DNA of 64,000 nt from positions 186,001-250,000 of the forward strand of contig NZ_FNCJ01000011.1 of the NCBI RefSeq assembly GCF_900100735.1, in the 5' to 3' direction. Position numbers and translations under genes: made by a program. Of this stretch, positions 27,574-35,848 are shown in pieces. How positions within the stretch are numbered: the first letter of the stretch is position 1; each line of letters begins with the position of its first letter. Source of the DNA: Paraburkholderia phenazinium (GTDB taxonomy: Bacteria; Pseudomonadota; Gammaproteobacteria; Burkholderiales; Burkholderiaceae). The notes beneath the pieces are model-generated. The model was not told the DNA's origin. It saw only the letters and a program-made list of their open reading frames with translations, and ran no database searches.

Positions 27574-28488
27574 TCAGACGCATGGAACTGCGGCGCGTTG
27601 CAACAGCGTCATCGGGCCAAGCGTCTGGATGACTTGCATCTGTGCGGCGTTGCGCACGAAGAGCGATCCCACAAAACCCAGCGCGTTCACCGAAACGCCC
27701 TCGACATACTCGGCGGATCTCGGCACAAGCAACATCCAGCGGCGTGCGACAAGCAGGTTATAGGGCGCCGACTGGAGCAATTCACCGTTCACCTCGATCG
27801 CCTGCAGGCCGACGGCTTTGAGCAACGCGCAGTAGCAATCGAAGACCGTCTGCGCTGCATGTGGCGAGCCGGAAGGCCCGAGGTCGAGATGGGCGAACGC
27901 ATGGCGAAAGTCCAACGCAGGTATCGTTCCAGTCGAACCTTCCATGCGTGCGTGAGCAAGAACGGACTCAATGGGCAGTGGCGCCCCTGAGGCATCAAGC
28001 GGTAGGGGCACCATCTGCAGATGCTTATGGGGTTGACTCGCTCCTGCCTCTGCGCCTCCATTGTAGAAACCCACACTATCGAACTCGGCCATGCAGGCGA
28101 CCAGTGCCGCGAAGTCTGCCAGGTCGAGCAGCGCTTCCTGAGATTTGAAACTACGGGTGACGATCAGGAGATGGTGGTCGATGACATTGAATTTGTTGAG
28201 CAAGGCAACGTGCGTGTCCGAGAGATCGGCGACGAAAAGGTCTGGGTCATAAGGAAGGAACGGATTGAACGCACTGTGATCGCCAGCCGCCTTGGCTTTG
28301 CTCGTCTGGCGCGCTTCTTCCTTGCGGGCGAGACTCGAAACCTGGCGGACAATGAAGCGCACGCCGCCCTCTTCGATCAGCGCCTGGGTGGTGTCGATCG
28401 GCCGCAGTGCGCCACAACGCAGCGCGTGCTCCGTTTGACGCAGGATGGCCGGCCACAGGGTTCCGGGGTCAAGAAGTAGAGGTTCCAC
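27574..28488 (-). CDS. ATP adenylyltransferase (Ap4A phosphorylase) family protein
   Basis: A 304-residue HIT-superfamily protein. Family members split diadenosine tetraphosphate with phosphate or make Ap4A. The GASQPHKHLQMVPLP segment carries the histidine-triad-like catalytic site. NKFNVIDHHLLIVTRSF is the conserved beta-strand region. The GTG start gives MEPLLLDPGTLWPAILRQ, matching the family opening. The region just upstream resembles the leader of the gene at 31996-32862 (see repeat entries). Confidence 0.88.
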   Translation of the reverse strand: MEPLLLDPGTLWPAILRQTEHALRCGALRPIDTTQALIEEGGVRFIVRQVSSLARKEEARQTSKAKAAGDHSAFNPFLPYDPDLFVADLSDTHVALLNKFNVIDHHLLIVTRSFKSQEALLDLADFAALVACMAEFDSVGFYNGGAEAGASQPHKHLQMVPLPLDASGAPLPIESVLAHARMEGSTGTIPALDFRHAFAHLDLGPSGSPHAAQTVFDCYCALLKAVGLQAIEVNGELLQSAPYNLLVARRWMLLVPRSAEYVEGVSVNALGFVGSLFVRNAAQMQVIQTLGPMTLLQRAAVPCV

Positions 28489-28524
28489 GGCTCGATAGGG
28501 TCACAGCAGCCTCAGTTGGAGTCA

Positions 28525-28599
28525 ACGAAATCATGGGCGCCTCTCGCAGCAGCCCGCCGCCAGTCTCGGCGGCAAAGCATGCAACCTAGAGTACACCAT
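28525..28599 (-). repeat. Leader-like repeat, copy 1
   Basis: Read on the minus strand, this region contains ATGGTGTACTCTAGGTTGCA, then, after a gap, GAGAGGCGCCCATGATTTCG. Near-identical words in the same order form the leader and start of the GNAT gene at 32862. The ATG here opens only 22 codons (MISLTPTE...), with the first five residues equal to the GNAT start, then stops. Copy 1 has about 19 extra bases in the middle. It looks like a truncated duplicate of that leader. The remainder of the 28489-28779 gap shows no gene. Confidence 0.7.
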
Positions 28600-28779
28600 A
28601 GCCGACGATCCACACCGCTGCCGGCGCGCAGCAGCAAAACTGCATGGCAGCCGTGCATGTTCACACGTCCCCACACGAGGAACCCCGTTCTATGATCACG
28701 CCTCGCCTTCCTATTGCGGTTGATTCGCCTGCGCCTGGGCGCCCACAGCGAATCGCCTCATCCACAACCTCAAGCTTAA

Positions 28780-29973
28780 ATGTCCAACTTCTCGCTGATT
28801 CTCGTGGTGTCGATGCTGAGCGCATTCGGCCTCATTGCATCGGACGTCTACCTGCCCGCGATGCCCGATATGGCGCACGAGTTCCACGTCGGCGCGTGGC
28901 AAATGCCGCAAACGGTGTCCGCGTATCTGATCGCTTTGGCAGTGACGCAACTGTTCTATGGCCCGCTGTCCGATCGGTGGGGCCGCAAACCCGTGTTGTC
29001 GTTCGGGATACTGCTGTACATCGCCGGATCGATCGGATGCGCACATGCCGGCGGCTTTACGAGCTTCCTGGGATGGCGGATGCTGGAAGCGTTGGGCGCT
29101 GCATCGGGGCTGGTGATCGGCCGCGCCATCATCGCCGATACCTGCGACAAGAAGACGTCCGCCAAGGTCTATAGCATCGTCTATCCGCTGGTGTCGCTGT
29201 CCCCTGCGCTGGCTCCCGCAGTCGGCGGATATCTGGCTGTCTGGTTTGGCTGGCGCGCCGACTTTCTGTTCGTCGCAGGATTCGGCGCCGTCGCCTTTTG
29301 CCTGGTCCAGTTCCTTCTCAAGGAAACCAAAGCGGCTACTGTCGAGAGTCGCGGCGGAATCAATCCCTTCGCAGGCTTTTTCGCGGTCCTGATGGATCGC
29401 GCCTTTGTACGCTATACGGTCGTCGTATGCGCCATATACTGCTCATGGTTCGTCTACCTGACGCAATCGCCGTTTATTTTCTCCGGTCTTGGATTTTCCG
29501 AAACGCAAAGCGGGTGGCTGTACCTGCCGCTCACGGCGGGCATCATTCTCGCGAACGTGGTCTCCCGGCGCCTGCTCGATCGAATCTCGTATGACGGGAT
29601 CGTGGTAATCGGTGTGGCCTGCTTCGTGAGCGGGGGCCTGGCATTCGTTGCGCTAGAGCTATTGCACGTAAAGAGCGTGTTTGCGATCGTGCTTCCGATG
29701 TTCCTGATCAGCCTCTCGAACGGTTCTTCACTGTCTCTCGCGGTGTCCGGCGCGATCGCGAGCGAGCATGGCCGGGCGGCGAGCGCATCCGGACTTGTCG
29801 GCTTCTTCCAGATCGGTAGCGCATCGCTCGCAGCGGCTACGTCAAGCGGCTTGCTTGGAACAGGAAGTCACGTACTGGCCGCGGCGTTGCCACTCTTCGC
29901 CTTCGTTGCCGCATTCGCTATCGTTCCACGCTGGCACGCAGCCAGAAAACGGCTTGTGCTGCAAAGAGGGTAA
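28780..29973 (+). CDS. MFS transporter, Bcr/CflA drug-resistance family
   Basis: A 397-residue 12-helix major facilitator. The start (LSAFGLIASDVYLPAMPDMA) and the loop motif GPLSDRWGRKPVL (motif A) are typical of Bcr/CflA proton-driven exporters of bicyclomycin, sulfonamide or small metabolites such as cysteine. MLEALGAASGLVIGRAIIAD matches motif C-side sequence. It converges with a LysR gene 33 bases away. No obvious ribosome site precedes the ATG. Confidence 0.93.
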   Translation: MSNFSLILVVSMLSAFGLIASDVYLPAMPDMAHEFHVGAWQMPQTVSAYLIALAVTQLFYGPLSDRWGRKPVLSFGILLYIAGSIGCAHAGGFTSFLGWRMLEALGAASGLVIGRAIIADTCDKKTSAKVYSIVYPLVSLSPALAPAVGGYLAVWFGWRADFLFVAGFGAVAFCLVQFLLKETKAATVESRGGINPFAGFFAVLMDRAFVRYTVVVCAIYCSWFVYLTQSPFIFSGLGFSETQSGWLYLPLTAGIILANVVSRRLLDRISYDGIVVIGVACFVSGGLAFVALELLHVKSVFAIVLPMFLISLSNGSSLSLAVSGAIASEHGRAASASGLVGFFQIGSASLAAATSSGLLGTGSHVLAAALPLFAFVAAFAIVPRWHAARKRLVLQRG

Positions 29974-30006
29974 TGGACAAAGATCGGGCCCTGCGTCGTG
30001 CCGGCG

Positions 30007-30882
30007 TTACTGATAACGATCGAACGCATCGCTTATCGCGTCGATCACCGCCCGCACGCGGGCCGCGCGATTCAGATCCGTGTGCGACACGAGCCACGCC
30101 TCATAGGGCGCAGCGCGTGTCTTTTCGGGCCAGATGCGGACCAGGGAGCTATCTGTTTGCGCCATATACACGGGCAATTCGCCTATACCCAGCCCCGCGC
30201 GAATGGAGGTGGCCAGCATCAGACTGGAACTCAACTCGGCGACGACACGCCCTTTGGCCATCGATTCGCCGCAAAGCGAATCCCCTTGATTCCTGGTAAT
30301 CGACGGCTGATAGATCAACAGGTCGTGTCCTTCGAAAGCGTCTCCCGGCGTGGGCTCACCGTGGGCATCGAGATAATCGCGGGTTGCATACAGGCCCACG
30401 TCCCATTGGGCGAGTCTTCTGCAAATGAGCTCGGGATTATCGGGCCGCACGGTTCTGACCGCCAGATCGGCCTCGCGCCTCGTCAGGTTGAACACTTGTG
30501 TTGAAGTGGACAATATGACCCGTATCGCCGGATGGCGGGTCCGCAGCAATTGAAGCGCCGGCACCACGAAATCCATCGCCAGCGAATCGGTTGTCGTTAC
30601 ACGGACTTCACCTTCGAGCCGGCCGTCCGCGCCCCGCGTTTGCAGTTCGAACTCGCACGCCGCCCGTTCCATTTCCTCTGCCGCCCGCAGCGAGTGTTCG
30701 CCAACGGGCGTCGCGACGAATCCCGCCGATGTCTTCAGAAACAGCTTGGCCCCGAGGGCCTTTTCCAGGGCTGTCAGCCGCCGCCCCACCGTCGCCTGGT
30801 CGACATTGAGAAGCGCAGCCGCTTCGCGTAGGGTCCCCGAGCGATGTACCGCCAGAAATACCCGGGTATCGTCCCAGTTCAT
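30007..30882 (-). CDS. LysR-family transcriptional regulator
   Basis: A 291-residue regulator. The winged-helix DNA-binding part (VFLAVHRSGTLREAAALLNV, QATVGRRLTALEKALGAKLF) covers residues 1-65 and the rest is the LysR substrate domain. MNWDDTRVF is the family start; an in-frame ATG 14 codons earlier is less likely. Divergent from the small monooxygenase gene at 31037, which it probably controls; the MFS gene, convergent, is a second candidate target. Confidence 0.94.
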   Translation of the reverse strand: MNWDDTRVFLAVHRSGTLREAAALLNVDQATVGRRLTALEKALGAKLFLKTSAGFVATPVGEHSLRAAEEMERAACEFELQTRGADGRLEGEVRVTTTDSLAMDFVVPALQLLRTRHPAIRVILSTSTQVFNLTRREADLAVRTVRPDNPELICRRLAQWDVGLYATRDYLDAHGEPTPGDAFEGHDLLIYQPSITRNQGDSLCGESMAKGRVVAELSSSLMLATSIRAGLGIGELPVYMAQTDSSLVRIWPEKTRAAPYEAWLVSHTDLNRAARVRAVIDAISDAFDRYQ

Positions 30883-31036
30883 AAATCGCCTTTGTTCGAT
30901 GCAGCATTTCTGCATTACGGGCATGCGAGTTTAAAGTGTGGCTTTATTTATTTCAAGAATACCCACGCGGTAGTCAACGCCGTGTACCTCATAAGCGGCA
31001 ATCTGACCGTCGAAAACTAATCTTCAGGAATATCTC

Positions 31037-31327
31037 ATGTCGGAAATCGTCGTCATCTCAATCAACGTAGCAAAACCTGGTAAGGAAAACGAATTGGCGG
31101 ATCTTCTGTCTAGTCTCATCGCGCCCACGGCGGCTGATGCAGGCATGATCCGCTACGACCTGCATCGGGATTTGGCCGACCCGCGCACTTTTGCCTTCTA
31201 TGAGATTTGGGAAAGCAGGAAGGCACTGGACGACCACTTGAGCACCGAGCATATCGCGAGATACCGGCGCTTGGCGCCTCCTCTGCTTGAGCGAAAGGAA
31301 TTGAGAATCATGGAAAAAACCAACTAA
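31037..31327 (+). CDS. Antibiotic-biosynthesis-monooxygenase (ABM) domain protein
   Basis: A 96-residue ferredoxin-like dimeric alpha+beta barrel protein. VISINVAKPGKENELADLL, MIRYDLHRDLADPRTFAFYEIWES and HLSTEHIARY are ABM-family hallmarks; the family includes cofactor-free quinone-forming monooxygenases and LsrG-like enzymes. The divergent LysR gene 154 bases away suggests regulated expression in response to an aromatic or quinone compound. Its substrate is unknown. Confidence 0.9.
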   Translation: MSEIVVISINVAKPGKENELADLLSSLIAPTAADAGMIRYDLHRDLADPRTFAFYEIWESRKALDDHLSTEHIARYRRLAPPLLERKELRIMEKTN

Positions 31328-31333
31328 CGTCGG

Positions 31334-31376
31334 GAACGTGCTGATCGGCATGGATCATCGACTCCATACCTTGCTC
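31334..31376. repeat. 43-bp duplicate of a livG internal segment (copy B)
   Basis: Identical to 26317-26359 inside livM-livG, same orientation. Here it fills nearly the whole gap between the ABM gene stop (31327) and the stop of the convergent kinase-like gene (31382), so it has no coding role. It looks like a small ectopic duplication joined between two genes. Confidence 0.9.
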
Positions 31377-31381
31377 AGCGC

Positions 31382-31867
31382 CTACGCTTTGTAGCCGATC
31401 GCGCGTAACAGATCCTTGCGCCATTGAACGTCCTCTGCGTTCTCCACGCCGAGCGGCCCGGAGCCGTCGACCACACCGAGGATAGCGCGCCCCTGATCAG
31501 TCTCGGCGAGCAGAATCTGCGTGGGATTCGCGGTGGCGCAGAAGATCCGGCATACCTCGGGCACGGCCTTGATCGCGTTCAGAACATTGACGGGGTAAAA
31601 GCCATCCCCCAGAAAAATGACGAAGCTATGGCCCGCGCCGATGGCCATGGCATTCTGGCACGCCAGCTCGATGAGGCCGGCGTCGGTGCCCGAGTGACGC
31701 ACGAGGCGTTTGCCCGATGCTTCACAGAAGGCCAAACCAAACTTTATGCCCGGCACCGTGCCCACCATTGCTTCGTGCAGATCCTCCACTGTTTTGATGA
31801 AGTGGGATTGCCCGAGGACGAAGTTGGTCGCTTCGGACTTGACGATTGCTACCGTGAGGAATTCCAT
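31382..31867 (-). CDS. Adenosine-specific kinase family protein (DUF355)
   Basis: A 161-residue protein of the family named adenosine-specific kinase (PF04008), common in archaea and thermophiles and scattered in proteobacteria. Conserved parts are NFVLGQSHFIKTVEDLHEAM, FGLAFCEASGKRLVRHSGTD and CATANPTQILLAE. The physiological role is poorly known. It stands between unrelated genes, so its neighbours are not informative. Confidence 0.85.
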   Translation of the reverse strand: MEFLTVAIVKSEATNFVLGQSHFIKTVEDLHEAMVGTVPGIKFGLAFCEASGKRLVRHSGTDAGLIELACQNAMAIGAGHSFVIFLGDGFYPVNVLNAIKAVPEVCRIFCATANPTQILLAETDQGRAILGVVDGSGPLGVENAEDVQWRKDLLRAIGYKA

Positions 31868-31995
31868 GTTCGGCCTCGCTGCATTGCGGGAAGCACAGTG
31901 GGAAACAGAGGGACAGCACCGGGTGGCGTCGCTTCAGCATGATGGTGCGCAAGGCGACGCTATTGGAAACATGCCCGGCACTTCACATTTAATCA

Positions 31996-32862
31996 CTAAC
32001 CCAGTTCAAACGTAGTCACACCGAACACCCCTTCGAGTTCGATCGCGGGCGCCTCCCTCGTGTACATCCGCGCCGTTTCAAAGATCCGGGTCATGCCATG
32101 CCGCTCGGCCAACGCGACAGCGGCCGGGTTGGCTTCTGGAACATCGAGCGAAATAAGTTGCCCAGGGAATCTGGCGGCCAGTGCGCCAAGCAGGTGCCCG
32201 GCAATGTGCTCGTCATCCGCGAAGAGCGGGCCGATCTTGCACCCTTCCCGGCACGCGCGCAGGACAGCGTAGCCCTTGATGCGGCCTTCGGAGACGACCG
32301 CCAACGCAACCGCGTCGGCTTGCCCCACCCACTGCGCGAGGAATTCCGGACGCCGCGAAGGGAAGAAGCGTGCGTCATAGGCAAGCAGTTGCTCAAAGGG
32401 TAGCGTGGCTACCTCCTTCACGTCGGCATGGGTTTCGCCTGTCATCACGCCCTGAAAGCGAATATTCCGGTAGGCGAGCTTAAAACCCGACTTCCTGTAG
32501 TTCGCCTGTTGGGCGACAACCCCATCAAGACCGATATTGCGCTTGCCTAAATAGGCCATCGCGTGTTGCCAGATGCGCAAGCCGAACCCCATACCGCGGA
32601 ATTCGGGTTTGACGATGTAAAGGCCAATGAAGCCGAAGGCATTGTCGTATGCAACCGCTGAGATGCAGGCAATCGGTTCGCCCCGCAGTATGCCGATGAA
32701 AAAGCCGCCCGGATCGGCCGCTCTAAAGCACTGCGGGTCATGCTTGCCGGGGTTCCAGCCTTCGGTTGCGGCCCAGTCGAGCGCGAGTGCGATCTCAGCC
32801 GGTGTCATCGGCCGGATGGTGAACTCGCCAGGTACGTGAGGGGTTTGGGTGAGCGAAATCAT
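31996..32862 (-). CDS. GNAT-family N-acetyltransferase, two-domain
   Basis: A 288-residue protein. Residues 15-130 are a GNAT fold with acetyl-CoA loop KPEFRGMGFGLRIWQHAM, preceded by IRPMTPAEIALALDWAATEGWNPG. Residues 170-285 form a second, degenerate GNAT-like half (GRIKGYAVLRAC, AVALAERHGMTRI). This layout is common in proteobacterial acetyltransferases of unknown substrate. I start at MISLTQT, preceded by an AGAGG site; a longer frame running to 33294 is not supported. Confidence 0.88.
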   Translation of the reverse strand: MISLTQTPHVPGEFTIRPMTPAEIALALDWAATEGWNPGKHDPQCFRAADPGGFFIGILRGEPIACISAVAYDNAFGFIGLYIVKPEFRGMGFGLRIWQHAMAYLGKRNIGLDGVVAQQANYRKSGFKLAYRNIRFQGVMTGETHADVKEVATLPFEQLLAYDARFFPSRRPEFLAQWVGQADAVALAVVSEGRIKGYAVLRACREGCKIGPLFADDEHIAGHLLGALAARFPGQLISLDVPEANPAAVALAERHGMTRIFETARMYTREAPAIELEGVFGVTTFELG

Positions 32863-32909
32863 AGGCGCCTCTTTCACAGTGGCAAGACCTGCAACCCAGA
32901 GTACACCAT
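32854..32909 (-). repeat. Leader-like repeat, copy 2 (leader of the GNAT gene)
   Basis: On the minus strand ATGGTGTACTCTGGGTTGCA is followed after about 20 bases by AAGAGGCGCCTATGATTTCG, which includes the ribosome site and start codon. The same words occur at 28525-28599. Here it is followed by an intact gene. The conserved TGTACTCT could be a -10-type element, but this is a guess. Confidence 0.65.
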
Positions 32910-33112
32910 CACGGTAGATATGCCATGTCTTTGTCTGAAGAATGACGGACATGCATGAGTGCGACACCCCACAGACAGCGTCTAGCCCCCTCGATAACTT
33001 GACCCATAACCGGATCGCCGTCATCGCCAGGTCCCTGGTAGAAACGATAGAAACGGGTATAAGCGCGAGCGTAACCGGCAGCGTCAATCCTGCTGGTGGA
33101 CGGGGGACGCCC

Positions 33113-33772
33113 ATGGGCAACGCCAAGGCAATATGGATTCTGTACGCGAGCCTTTCGGCCGGGAATGTCTGCGCGCAGGAGGTCTTCTTGCAAGGCGGGA
33201 CACAAGGTGTAGGGCTGGGCGCGGCGCTAAATGTCAATCCATCGTTCGGACTCCATGCCGATTTCAACGGACTCAATTTCTCACACAACTTCACGATTGG
33301 CGGAAATCTGTATGAGGACGAGGTCCACCTTCGGCAAGGCGGTGTCTACGGCGACTTCTTCCCGTGGTCGGCTAGCGGCTTTCGCCTGACCGGGGGCCTG
33401 CGCCTCACCGACGATCATCTCACCGCCGTGTCTACTCCCAGCAACGGCATGTACGAATTCCAGGGCAAGCTGTATCCCGCGTATCCGGGCGAATCGGCCA
33501 CCGCGGAAGTACGCTACCCGACGGCGATGCCCTACCTCGGTATAGGCTACGGGCACCAGTCTGCCGCACGCGGCCTGGGATTTATCGCCGACCTCGGCGT
33601 CGCTTACGGCATACCGCAGGTGTCGTACACGTTATCGCCGACGCTGGAGCGTCTCGCCGGCCCGGCGATGAGCAGCGATATCGCCGCCACCGGTCTGCAG
33701 GAACTCAAGCAGAAGGTCTCGCCCTACCGTTGGTACCCCACCGTGCAGATCGGCGTGTCGTACCGGTTCTGA
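33113..33772 (+). CDS. Outer-membrane beta-barrel protein, 219 aa
   Basis: A short signal peptide (MGNAKAIWILYASLSAGNVCA, about 21 residues, shown in two parts as MGNAKAIWILYASL and SAGNVCA) is followed by alternating strands rich in Gly and aromatics (TQGVGLGAALNVNPSFGLHADF; MPYLGIGYGHQ; LGFIADLGVAYG) and a terminal GVSYRF. This is the layout of an eight-strand outer-membrane barrel; I cannot name the family. A GGGGGA site precedes the ATG; a longer in-frame reading from 32942 would bury the signal peptide and is rejected. Confidence 0.82.
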   Translation: MGNAKAIWILYASLSAGNVCAQEVFLQGGTQGVGLGAALNVNPSFGLHADFNGLNFSHNFTIGGNLYEDEVHLRQGGVYGDFFPWSASGFRLTGGLRLTDDHLTAVSTPSNGMYEFQGKLYPAYPGESATAEVRYPTAMPYLGIGYGHQSAARGLGFIADLGVAYGIPQVSYTLSPTLERLAGPAMSSDIAATGLQELKQKVSPYRWYPTVQIGVSYRF

Positions 33773-33806
33773 GCGTGAATGAGATGCACGCTGTGCGCGC
33801 GCAGCG

Positions 33807-34478
33807 TCATTCGAGCCGCATGCGCACCGATGCGAGTTCCTGCGGCAACTTTCTCGAACGCTCGCGCGGCCGCGGCAACTCGACAAACCCCAAGCGCCGG
33901 TACAACTCCCGCGCTCGCGTATTGCTGAGCAGCACATCGAGCACGATCTCTCGATCGGTCGCCATGCCCGGCACGCCCGCACGCAACGCGTCGTCGAACA
34001 GCGCGCTGAACACACCCGTGCCGCGCACCGTCTCATGCGTCGCGCAGTGCGCGATCAGTGTCTGCGCACGCTTCGGTGCGGGCAATTCGCTCTCCAGCAC
34101 AAGGCCGCGCAGCAACATGCTCACCGTGCGGCGCGCGCCGAAGAAGCGCAGCAACATCATGGCGACATGCGGATCGTCGAGCAGGATCGAACGCCCGTCG
34201 TGCGCAGCCATGACACCGACCACCGCTCCGTCAGCCGCCACGGCTACCCGATGACGCCGCCACGAAAAGCGGCCACCATCCGAGGCAAACGCAAAGCGCA
34301 GGAACGCGATGCAAACCTCGGACGATTCGCCGAGGAAGAAGCCAAACTCGCGTACGCCCGAGGCGAACACCAGTGGCGCGCAGACTTCGGCATCGCTCTT
34401 GCGCGCCGGCCGAAACGTCAGGGCAAGCGCATCTTGCTTAGGCGCCGGCGCCACACGAATGTGCTGATAGGTATCCAT
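33807..34478 (-). CDS. GNAT-fold acyltransferase, last gene of the wcb operon
   Basis: A 223-residue protein with a GNAT-like layout (LTFRPARKSDAEVCAPLVFAS; HRVAVAADGAVVGVMAAHDG; CATHETVRGTGVFSALFDDAL; NTRARELYRRLGFVEL). The R/Q-x-x-G-x-G/A pyrophosphate loop appears as TVRGTGVF. It begins 13 bases after wcbT in the same direction, so it probably belongs to that operon. Some bacterial ceramide synthases are GNAT proteins, which makes an N-acyltransferase role in lipid assembly plausible; sequence alone does not prove it. Start MDTYQHIRV is preferred to one 11 codons upstream. Confidence 0.82.
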   Translation of the reverse strand: MDTYQHIRVAPAPKQDALALTFRPARKSDAEVCAPLVFASGVREFGFFLGESSEVCIAFLRFAFASDGGRFSWRRHRVAVAADGAVVGVMAAHDGRSILLDDPHVAMMLLRFFGARRTVSMLLRGLVLESELPAPKRAQTLIAHCATHETVRGTGVFSALFDDALRAGVPGMATDREIVLDVLLSNTRARELYRRLGFVELPRPRERSRKLPQELASVRMRLE

Positions 34479-34491
34479 AGCGAATTTCAGC

Positions 34492-35838
34492 CTAGCGTGC
34501 CAGGCGCGCAAGCGCAGCGACGGTCCGGCTGATTTGCTCCGGCTCGTGGGTCGAGCAGACGAAGAAGCGCAAACGCGCCGCCTTCTCCTCTACCGCAGGA
34601 TAAAAAATCGGCTGCACGTTGATCCCCTCTTCGAACAGCGCGTTGGCCCACTGCGCGGCCTTCAACGAACTACCGGTAATCACCGGCACCACCGCATAAC
34701 CGGCGCTCGTACCAGTATTGAGGCCTGCGCGGCGTGCCTCGTCGAGAAACTGATGGCCGCGCCCACGCAGCCACGCGACCCGTTGCGGCTCTTCGATCAG
34801 GCGCTCCAGCGCCGCGAGCGAGGCTGCTGCCAAGGTCGGCGCGAGTCCGACGCTGTAGAGAAAGCCAGGTGCGAGATGGCGCAGGATATCGATCAGCGCC
34901 TGCGAGCCCGCTATAAAGCCACCACAGCCCGCCAACGTCTTGCTCAACGTCCCCATCCAGATATCGACGGCATCGCCCGGCAACCCACAGTGCTCGCGAA
35001 TGCCCTTGCCGCGCTCGCCCAGCACACCGAGCGAATGCGCCTCGTCGACCATCAGGAAAGCAGCATGGCGCTGCTTGATCTCGACGAAGCGCGCAAGATC
35101 CGGCAAGTCGCCGTCCATGCTGTACAGACCTTCAATCGCGATCAGCACGCGCCGGTAGTCGTTGCGCACGCGGGCCAGCAAGGCGTCGAGCGCCTGCCAG
35201 TCGTTATGCGGAAAACTCAAACGCTTCGCACCGCTTAGCTGTGCGCCCTGCACGATGCTGTTATGCGCAAGCTGGTCGTGCACGATCAGGTCGCCCGGGC
35301 CGAACAGCGAGCCGATCACCGTCACGTTGGTGGCGTGACCGCTGACGAAGACCACGCAGTCGTCGACTTCGTAGAACGCGGCGAGCGCTTGCTCCAGCTC
35401 GCGTTGCACCGGCCGCTCGCCCGCCACCATCCGGCTCGCCGACGCGGACGTGCCGTAGCGGTCGATGGCCTGCTTGGCGCGTGCCGAAACGTGCGCATCG
35501 CCTGCAAAGCCGAGGTAGTTATAGTTCGCGTAGTTGAGATACTCGGTGCCGCCGATCTGCGTTGTCGCACCGGCCACGCCGTCATGCACGCGGAAAAACG
35601 GCGATGCAACCTGCAGCTTGTCGCTCATCTGGCGAAGTATCTCCACCTGCTGATACCCGGGCATCTCGGTGAAACTGCACAGCTTGTCTCGCTCCGCCTG
35701 CTGCATGCTGCTCAATGCACCGGCGGCACCCGCCGCGGGCGGCATGAACGGTTCGTTCGCCTCTTCCGAGACGCGTTCGAGCTGGCGTTGCAACGCCTTC
35801 GCCGCAAGTTGGCGGCGGATCTGATCGCCCAATCCCAT
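34492..35838 (-). CDS. wcbT: PLP-dependent alpha-oxoamine synthase (WcbT-like; AONS/SPT family)
   Basis: The 448-residue protein joins an acyl thioester to an amino acid with loss of CO2 in its family (8-amino-7-oxononanoate synthase, KBL, serine palmitoyltransferase). Visible are VSGHATNVTVIG, the PLP-ring Asp in VDEAHSLGVLGE (about 265-268) and the Schiff-base lysine in GTLSKTLAGCGG (Lys300). An N-terminal extension of about 100 residues is absent from biotin-pathway AONS. It follows the LpxC-like gene by 10 bases. Orthologue of WcbT in the B. pseudomallei capsule locus by order and family. Confidence 0.9.
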   Translation of the reverse strand: MGLGDQIRRQLAAKALQRQLERVSEEANEPFMPPAAGAAGALSSMQQAERDKLCSFTEMPGYQQVEILRQMSDKLQVASPFFRVHDGVAGATTQIGGTEYLNYANYNYLGFAGDAHVSARAKQAIDRYGTSASASRMVAGERPVQRELEQALAAFYEVDDCVVFVSGHATNVTVIGSLFGPGDLIVHDQLAHNSIVQGAQLSGAKRLSFPHNDWQALDALLARVRNDYRRVLIAIEGLYSMDGDLPDLARFVEIKQRHAAFLMVDEAHSLGVLGERGKGIREHCGLPGDAVDIWMGTLSKTLAGCGGFIAGSQALIDILRHLAPGFLYSVGLAPTLAAASLAALERLIEEPQRVAWLRGRGHQFLDEARRAGLNTGTSAGYAVVPVITGSSLKAAQWANALFEEGINVQPIFYPAVEEKAARLRFFVCSTHEPEQISRTVAALARLAR

Positions 35839-35848
35839 GCTGTTGTCT

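Noticed and set aside
32942..33112. Upstream extension of the outer-membrane barrel gene
   Set aside because: It would place 57 residues before a clear signal peptide.
31996..33294. Extended 432-codon reading of the GNAT gene
   Set aside because: The extra 144 codons overlap the divergent outer-membrane protein, show no domain, and the internal MISLTQT start has a good ribosome site.
33778..33813. Interrupted inverted repeat (GAATG/CATTC with inner ACGCTG/CAGCGT) after the outer-membrane barrel gene
   Set aside because: Stem is interrupted and lacks a T-run; too weak to call a terminator.
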